Assembly: GCA_023420895.1 (NCBI GenBank) | Contig: JAEZUY010000013.1 | Span: 1-10,520, forward strand | Length of the DNA: 10,520 nt | Origin: Bacillota bacterium | GTDB taxonomy: Bacteria; Bacillota; Clostridia; Tissierellales; Gottschalkiaceae | Direction of reading: 5' to 3' | Shown here: positions 7,649 to 10,520 of the stretch, piece by piece | How the letters are laid out: every line of letters begins with the position of its first letter | Numbering within the stretch: position 1 is the stretch's first letter | Notes under the pieces: generated by a model | Told to the model about the DNA's origin: nothing | Seen by the model: the letters and a program-made list of their open reading frames with translations, nothing else | Database searches by the model: none | Program-made: the position numbers and the translations under genes

Positions 7649-7677
7649 TATGTACCCTTTAAAGTCTGTTTTATCAA
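7649..7677 (-). promoter_or_regulatory. Weak candidate promoter for pgk-tpiA-gpmI-eno
   Basis: On the - strand, TTGATA (7677-7672) and TACATA (7654-7649) are 17 nt apart, just past the gap terminators and 19 nt before the pgk start. The -35 matches four of six consensus bases, but the -10 is poor (three of six). It is listed because a strong terminator upstream makes an internal promoter plausible. The alternative is read-through alone. Confidence 0.25.
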
Positions 7678-7682
7678 AAAAT

Positions 7683-7696
7683 CTTATGGAAATAAG
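7683..7696 (-). terminator. Weak second terminator-like hairpin after gap
   Basis: Read on the - strand, CTTAT-TTCC-ATAAG forms a 5-bp, A/U-rich stem followed by A and T6 (T run at 7681-7676). It lies directly after the strong gap terminator. The stem is too weak to act well alone, but the pair resembles a tandem arrangement. Confidence 0.35.
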
Positions 7697-7698
7697 GT

Positions 7699-7729
7699 AA
7701 AAAATAGAGCCGGCGACTGCCGACTCTAT
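7699..7729 (-). terminator. Intrinsic terminator between gap and pgk
   Basis: On the - strand, ATAGAGTCGGC (7729-7719) pairs with GCCGGCTCTAT (7714-7704) around AGTC: eleven continuous pairs, one of them a G-U wobble that exists only in the - strand RNA. A T6 run follows (7704-7699). It starts 7 nt after the gap stop. This is a strong intrinsic terminator inside the glycolytic cluster and should reduce expression of the four downstream genes relative to gap; some read-through or a second promoter must supply them. Confidence 0.85.
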
Positions 7730-7736
7730 ATATTTA

Positions 7737-8747
7737 TTAAACTCCTTTTGATGCTACATAGTCAACTAAGTCAACAACTCTTTCTGAGTAGCCCCACTCG
7801 TTATCATACCATGAAACTACTTTAACCATGTCATCTATAACCATAGTAGAAAGCCCGTCAACGATTGATGATCTAGAATCTTTTCTGTAGTCTATAGATA
7901 CTAGAGGCTCGTCTGAGAAACCTAATATTCCTTTTAATTCGTTTTCTGAAGCTTCTTTAAGCGCAGCGTTAACTTCTTCTGCAGAAACTTTCTTTTCTGT
8001 TTCGAAAGTAACGTCTACAACTGAAACTGTAGGAGTCGGAACTCTCATAGCAAATCCGTTAAGTTTTCCTTCAAGTTCAGGTATAACTAGCGCAACAGCT
8101 TTAGCAGCTCCTGTTGTTGTAGGTATTATTGATTCTGCAGCAGCTCTTGCTCTTCTTAAGTCTTTATGATCTCCGTCAAGTATTCTCTGGTCGTTCGTAT
8201 AAGCGTGAACTGTAGTCATAAGACCTTTGTTTATTCCGAACTTGTCTAATATTACTTTAGCAACTGGCGCTAGACAGTTTGTAGTACATGATGCATTCGA
8301 AAGTATATGGTCGTTTTCCGGATCGTATTCTTCGTGGTTAACTCCCATAACTATAGTTTTGTGGCATTCTTTTGCAGGTGCAGTTATTATAGCTTTTTTA
8401 GCTCCTGCTTTAAGGTGTTTTCCAAGTCCTTCTATATCTTTGAATGCTCCTGTAGCGTCTACAACTATATCTACTCCAAATTCTTTCCAAGGTATCTCTT
8501 CAGGATTTCTGTGAACAACAACTTTTATTTCTTTTCCGTCTATTTCTATAGCGTCATCTTTTGCAACAACTTCTCCGTCAAATATTCCGTAAAGCGAGTC
8601 ATATTTGAAAAGGTGTGCAAGCTGTTTTGTATCTCCAGAACCGTTGTTTATTGCAACAACTTCAAATCCTAAATCTTTTCTCTCAAGCGATGCTCTTAAA
8701 ACATCTCTACCAATTCTACCAAATCCACTGATTCCAACTTTTACCAT
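7737..8747 (-). CDS. gap: Glyceraldehyde-3-phosphate dehydrogenase with altered cofactor-specificity residues
   Basis: A tetrameric enzyme that oxidises glyceraldehyde-3-phosphate with phosphate to 1,3-bisphosphoglycerate, reducing a nicotinamide cofactor. The 336 residues cover the Rossmann domain (GFGRIGR at 8-14) and the catalytic domain with the nucleophile Cys154 in SNASCTTNC and its partner His181 in TTVHAYTNDQ. RRARAAAESIIPTTTGAAKA and the C-terminal WYDNEWGYS are intact. Overall it resembles Bacillus GapA, but the position of Asp32 (AVNDLTD in Geobacillus) is Asn35 here (AINNGSG), and Leu187-Pro188 are Gly192-Asp193. Both positions are known NAD/NADP determinants, so NADP or dual use is possible; this is inference. 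The ATG has AGGAGG six bases upstream. It is the first gene of the cluster, with its own promoter at 8834-8862 and a terminator directly after it. Confidence 0.97.
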   Translation of the reverse strand: MVKVGISGFGRIGRDVLRASLERKDLGFEVVAINNGSGDTKQLAHLFKYDSLYGIFDGEVVAKDDAIEIDGKEIKVVVHRNPEEIPWKEFGVDIVVDATGAFKDIEGLGKHLKAGAKKAIITAPAKECHKTIVMGVNHEEYDPENDHILSNASCTTNCLAPVAKVILDKFGINKGLMTTVHAYTNDQRILDGDHKDLRRARAAAESIIPTTTGAAKAVALVIPELEGKLNGFAMRVPTPTVSVVDVTFETEKKVSAEEVNAALKEASENELKGILGFSDEPLVSIDYRKDSRSSIVDGLSTMVIDDMVKVVSWYDNEWGYSERVVDLVDYVASKGV

Positions 8748-8779
8748 GAAATCCCTCCTATTATTTTTAAGTACAATCT

Positions 8780-8823
8780 GATACGGCAGAAAAACCTTTT
8801 CAAAGTCTATCTGCAGCCGTATC
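8780..8823 (-). promoter_or_regulatory. 5'-terminal hairpin in the gap leader
   Basis: GATACGGC (8823-8816 on the - strand) and GCCGTATC (8787-8780) form a perfect 8-bp stem. Inside it GACTTT-GAA-AAGGTT can form a second, weaker stem. With the predicted start near 8827, the hairpin begins about four bases from the mRNA 5' end and leaves the gap ribosome binding site (8759-8754) free. A near-terminal stem like this typically protects mRNA from 5'-end-dependent decay; a protein-binding operator is the alternative. No T run follows it. Confidence 0.65.
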
Positions 8824-8833
8824 TCCTATTTTG

Positions 8834-8862
8834 ATTATAACTTATATTCGTCTTATTTTCAA
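8834..8862 (-). promoter_or_regulatory. Sigma-A promoter of the glycolytic cluster
   Basis: On the - strand TTGAAA (8862-8857) and TATAAT (8839-8834) are separated by exactly 17 nt: five of six and six of six consensus bases. Transcription should start near 8827, giving a leader of about 80 nt before gap. No CggR-type operator or catabolite-response element is recognisable around it. Confidence 0.85.
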
Positions 8863-8900
8863 TTCATCGGCCAATCTTAACCGTCATATTATGCTTTTAT

Positions 8901-9032
8901 TTAATTATTTTCCGGTTTATCAGTCTTTTCTTCGCTTATGTCTGTCTTCTCAGTATCATCACCACTGTTTTCTTCATCTTTATATTCAGATACTGTTCTG
9001 TCTTTTCCTCCGAAATTCTTTAATTCTTTCAT
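8901..9032 (-). CDS. Small acidic ORF (43 codons) overlapping the SLH gene by ATGA
   Basis: The ATG (9032-9030) overlaps the TGA stop of the SLH-protein gene as ATGA, the classic arrangement for translational coupling. The product, beginning MKELKNFGGKDRTVSEYK, is 43 residues, very hydrophilic, rich in Glu, Asp, Lys and Thr, with no cysteine, signal peptide or membrane segment, and is probably disordered. There is no strong ribosome binding site, only a GGA about eight bases upstream, so translation would depend on ribosomes finishing the SLH gene. I recognise no family. It ends 39 nt before the gap -35 box. It may be a genuine small protein, a relic of a longer C-terminus lost by frameshift, or a chance frame; the codon choice resembles that of its neighbours. 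Confidence 0.45.
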   Translation of the reverse strand: MKELKNFGGKDRTVSEYKDEENSGDDTEKTDISEEKTDKPENN

Positions 9033-10426
9033 TTATTTTCCGCTTTTTCATTTGCTGCAAGGACTATATTGTAAATCATCTGAGCCGCCTGAGCCCTTGT
9101 CGCATTTCCTTTAGGATTGAAGCTTCCGTCGCTCATTCCTGAAATAAGTCCCAGTTCAGCCATGCCTTTGACTTTGTCTCTGGCCCATTCTGATATTTCG
9201 TCCTCATCAGTAAATGAAACGCCTTTTTCTATTCCGGACATATCTGTTCCATACTCTTTAGAATAGAAATCCATAAGTATTTTGGCCATTTCTTCTCTCG
9301 TTATATATCTGTCCCCGCTGAAATTCCCTTCATATCCTTCGATTATGCCGCTGTCATAGCCCCAGTCGGCATAAACTCTGTACCATGCATCTTCAGGAAC
9401 GTCTTTAAATCTCGGCTCTCCGTAAATCTGAACGACGCTCATTTTATAGCTCTCTTTAGATATTCTCTGAATCATAGTTATGAATTCGGCCCTAGTTATA
9501 TTGTCTTCCGGATAGAATCTGCTGCCGTCTTTTCCTCTGAATATTCCGAAAACTCCCAAAGTGTTTACAGCTTCATGATACCATGCGTCTTCAGGAACAT
9601 CTCTGAACTTATGAGGACAGAGTTTCACCGAAAGCTCTTCCTTTGAAGGAACTGAACGTCTCTCCGGCGGAACTTTTCCGTCTTCAAAATTCTCCGGACC
9701 GTAATTTTCTTCAGGCAGCATATAGCTGTCCGGAATCTTACCCATCATTGAAAGGTCGCCTGCTCTTTCAGCTATATCAGCCATCTTTTCAAACGGAAGA
9801 GGTCCTATATTCATTCTTCCTATCAGTCCGTCATCATCGTCTTTGTGAATATCGCTTAAAAGACCTGTATATCTGTAGACAGAAGGCTCGTAAACCGGTC
9901 TGCTCTCTTCATTTCTCTTATTCCTGTCGTAATGGCTTATCCTCAGATAGCCTTCAGGACTCGCCTCTATTATTACATCATTCGTTCTTTCAATATCATA
10001 TTCCTCATCAGGTCTTGAATCTGCGGCATTCGCGCTTATCCCTATGAATACAGACTGTCCCTGATTGTGATAAGAGCCTGTAACTATATATGCCGCTCCC
10101 GTTTCATCTATTACAGTTCCGTCAGCAAGTTTTCCTGTCCATGTATATATGAGTATTTTTCCGTTTATGACGTCTGCATAAAGCTTATAAGGTCCATTTT
10201 CGTAAGAACCCTTCCTCAAATAGCCTAAATCGAATTTCTGATATTCAAACGGCCATCCTTCAGTGCCGCTGCCTCCATAATATTCTATATTATAATCTTC
10301 GCCAAAGTCCTGCACGTCCCCTTCTTCAAAAGTTTCAGGATCTGCAAAAGCGCTCCCTGAAATCAGAATAGCTGATGTCAGTCCGAGAACTGCCGCCGTC
10401 TTCATATTCTTAACAAATCTCTTCAT
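9029..10426 (-). CDS. Secreted surface protein with three C-terminal SLH domains
   Basis: An exported protein anchored non-covalently to the cell wall. From the ATG at 10426 it has 465 residues. The signal peptide is clear: basic MKRFVKNMK, a hydrophobic core, and AFA-D cleavage near residue 28. Residues about 29-270 are a Tyr- and Asp-rich, probably beta-rich region I do not recognise. Three SLH domains follow at about 273-323, 340-392 and 404-458, each starting FxDVPEDAWY or similar and carrying the conserved TRAE, TREE or TRAQ motif. SLH triplets bind pyruvylated secondary wall polysaccharide. The longest frame starts seven codons earlier at a TTG, but GGGGAG lies six bases before the ATG and the signal peptide starts there. 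No terminator follows; the 43-codon ORF overlaps its end, and read-through toward gap is possible. Function of the N-terminal half is unknown. Confidence 0.9.
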   Translation of the reverse strand: MKRFVKNMKTAAVLGLTSAILISGSAFADPETFEEGDVQDFGEDYNIEYYGGSGTEGWPFEYQKFDLGYLRKGSYENGPYKLYADVINGKILIYTWTGKLADGTVIDETGAAYIVTGSYHNQGQSVFIGISANAADSRPDEEYDIERTNDVIIEASPEGYLRISHYDRNKRNEESRPVYEPSVYRYTGLLSDIHKDDDDGLIGRMNIGPLPFEKMADIAERAGDLSMMGKIPDSYMLPEENYGPENFEDGKVPPERRSVPSKEELSVKLCPHKFRDVPEDAWYHEAVNTLGVFGIFRGKDGSRFYPEDNITRAEFITMIQRISKESYKMSVVQIYGEPRFKDVPEDAWYRVYADWGYDSGIIEGYEGNFSGDRYITREEMAKILMDFYSKEYGTDMSGIEKGVSFTDEDEISEWARDKVKGMAELGLISGMSDGSFNPKGNATRAQAAQMIYNIVLAANEKAENK

Positions 10427-10458
10427 TCCAATCTCCCCCAGATTCAATATGTATCTTA

Positions 10459-10464
10459 ATTATA
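10459..10464 (-). promoter_or_regulatory. -10 box of the SLH-protein gene
   Basis: A perfect TATAAT on the - strand, 33 bases before the SLH start codon. The sequence 17 nt upstream (TTTCAT, 10487-10482) is a poor -35, and the AAAACGTTTT palindrome overlaps it, which would suit a regulated promoter. Confidence 0.5.
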
Positions 10465-10482
10465 TACCCTGAAACTCAAATA

Positions 10483-10497
10483 TGAAAACGTTTTACA
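10483..10497. promoter_or_regulatory. AAAACGTTTT palindrome, cre-like possible operator
   Basis: TGAAAACGTTTTACA contains a perfect 10-bp palindrome (10485-10494). It resembles the catabolite-response element core (TGAAAnCGnTTTCA) but the right arm is one base too long (TTTTACA), so it does not strictly match. Its overlap with the -35 position of the SLH gene would fit repressor binding. CcpA or another LacI-family regulator is possible; the call is tentative. Confidence 0.3.
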
Positions 10498-10520
10498 GAT
10501 AAAAAGACACTGACGCTCGT

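Noticed and set aside
7630..7677. Sixteen-codon N-terminal extension of pgk
   Set aside because: It covers the pgk ribosome binding site and candidate promoter region, and has no homology to the phosphoglycerate kinase N-terminus.
8748..8862. CggR operator or catabolite-response element at the gap promoter
   Set aside because: No GGGAC/TGTC repeats and no TGnAAnCGnTnnCA match could be found by eye.
8868..8883. CGGCCAATCTTAACCG hairpin as a terminator for the SLH gene and small ORF
   Set aside because: The stem is short and depends on two G-U pairs in the - strand RNA, and no T run follows. Read-through toward gap remains possible.

Overview
The window reads as chromosomal DNA from a low-GC, Gram-positive, probably anaerobic bacterium of the Bacillota (Clostridia/Tissierellia-like). 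The basis is: AT-rich third codon positions with heavy use of AGA and ATA; strong AGGAGG ribosome binding sites; one TTG start; the Firmicutes-type glycolytic gene order; and a secreted protein with three S-layer homology (SLH) domains. The genus cannot be read from the sequence. I see no insertion sequence, phage gene, CRISPR array, tRNA or rRNA.

Left part (1-2336, + strand): the 3' end of an acidic, helical protein gene is followed after 41 nt by a complete 715-residue P1B-type metal-transporting ATPase. The ATPase has all catalytic P-type motifs, but Tyr-Ser-Cys replaces the usual Cys-Pro-Cys metal motif and its N-terminal HMA-like domain has no CxxC.

Convergent intergenic region (2337-2726): this stretch has no protein gene but is not empty. 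It holds a sigma-A-like promoter, a strong 18-bp-pair hairpin, a second paired region with a possible pseudoknot, and a bidirectional intrinsic terminator. Together these look like an unannotated structured RNA of about 250 nt on the + strand. This is the most interesting item in the window.

Central part (2727-8862, - strand): a complete lower-glycolysis cluster is transcribed right to left as gap, pgk, tpiA, gpmI, eno, converting glyceraldehyde-3-phosphate/DHAP to phosphoenolpyruvate. Start codons for pgk and gpmI are set by their ribosome binding sites downstream of the longest-ORF start; tpiA uses TTG. A textbook promoter (TTGAAA-N17-TATAAT) lies upstream of gap, and its transcript would begin with an almost 5'-terminal hairpin. 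A strong intrinsic terminator sits between gap and pgk, so gap is probably made in excess of the distal four genes. The repressor gene cggR, which heads this cluster in Bacillus, is absent. Gap carries substitutions at both classical NAD-specificity positions.

Right part (8901-10520, - strand): a secreted three-SLH-domain surface protein overlaps, by ATGA, a 43-codon acidic small ORF that lies just upstream of the gap promoter. The SLH gene has its own -10 box, with an AAAACGTTTT palindrome over the -35 position.
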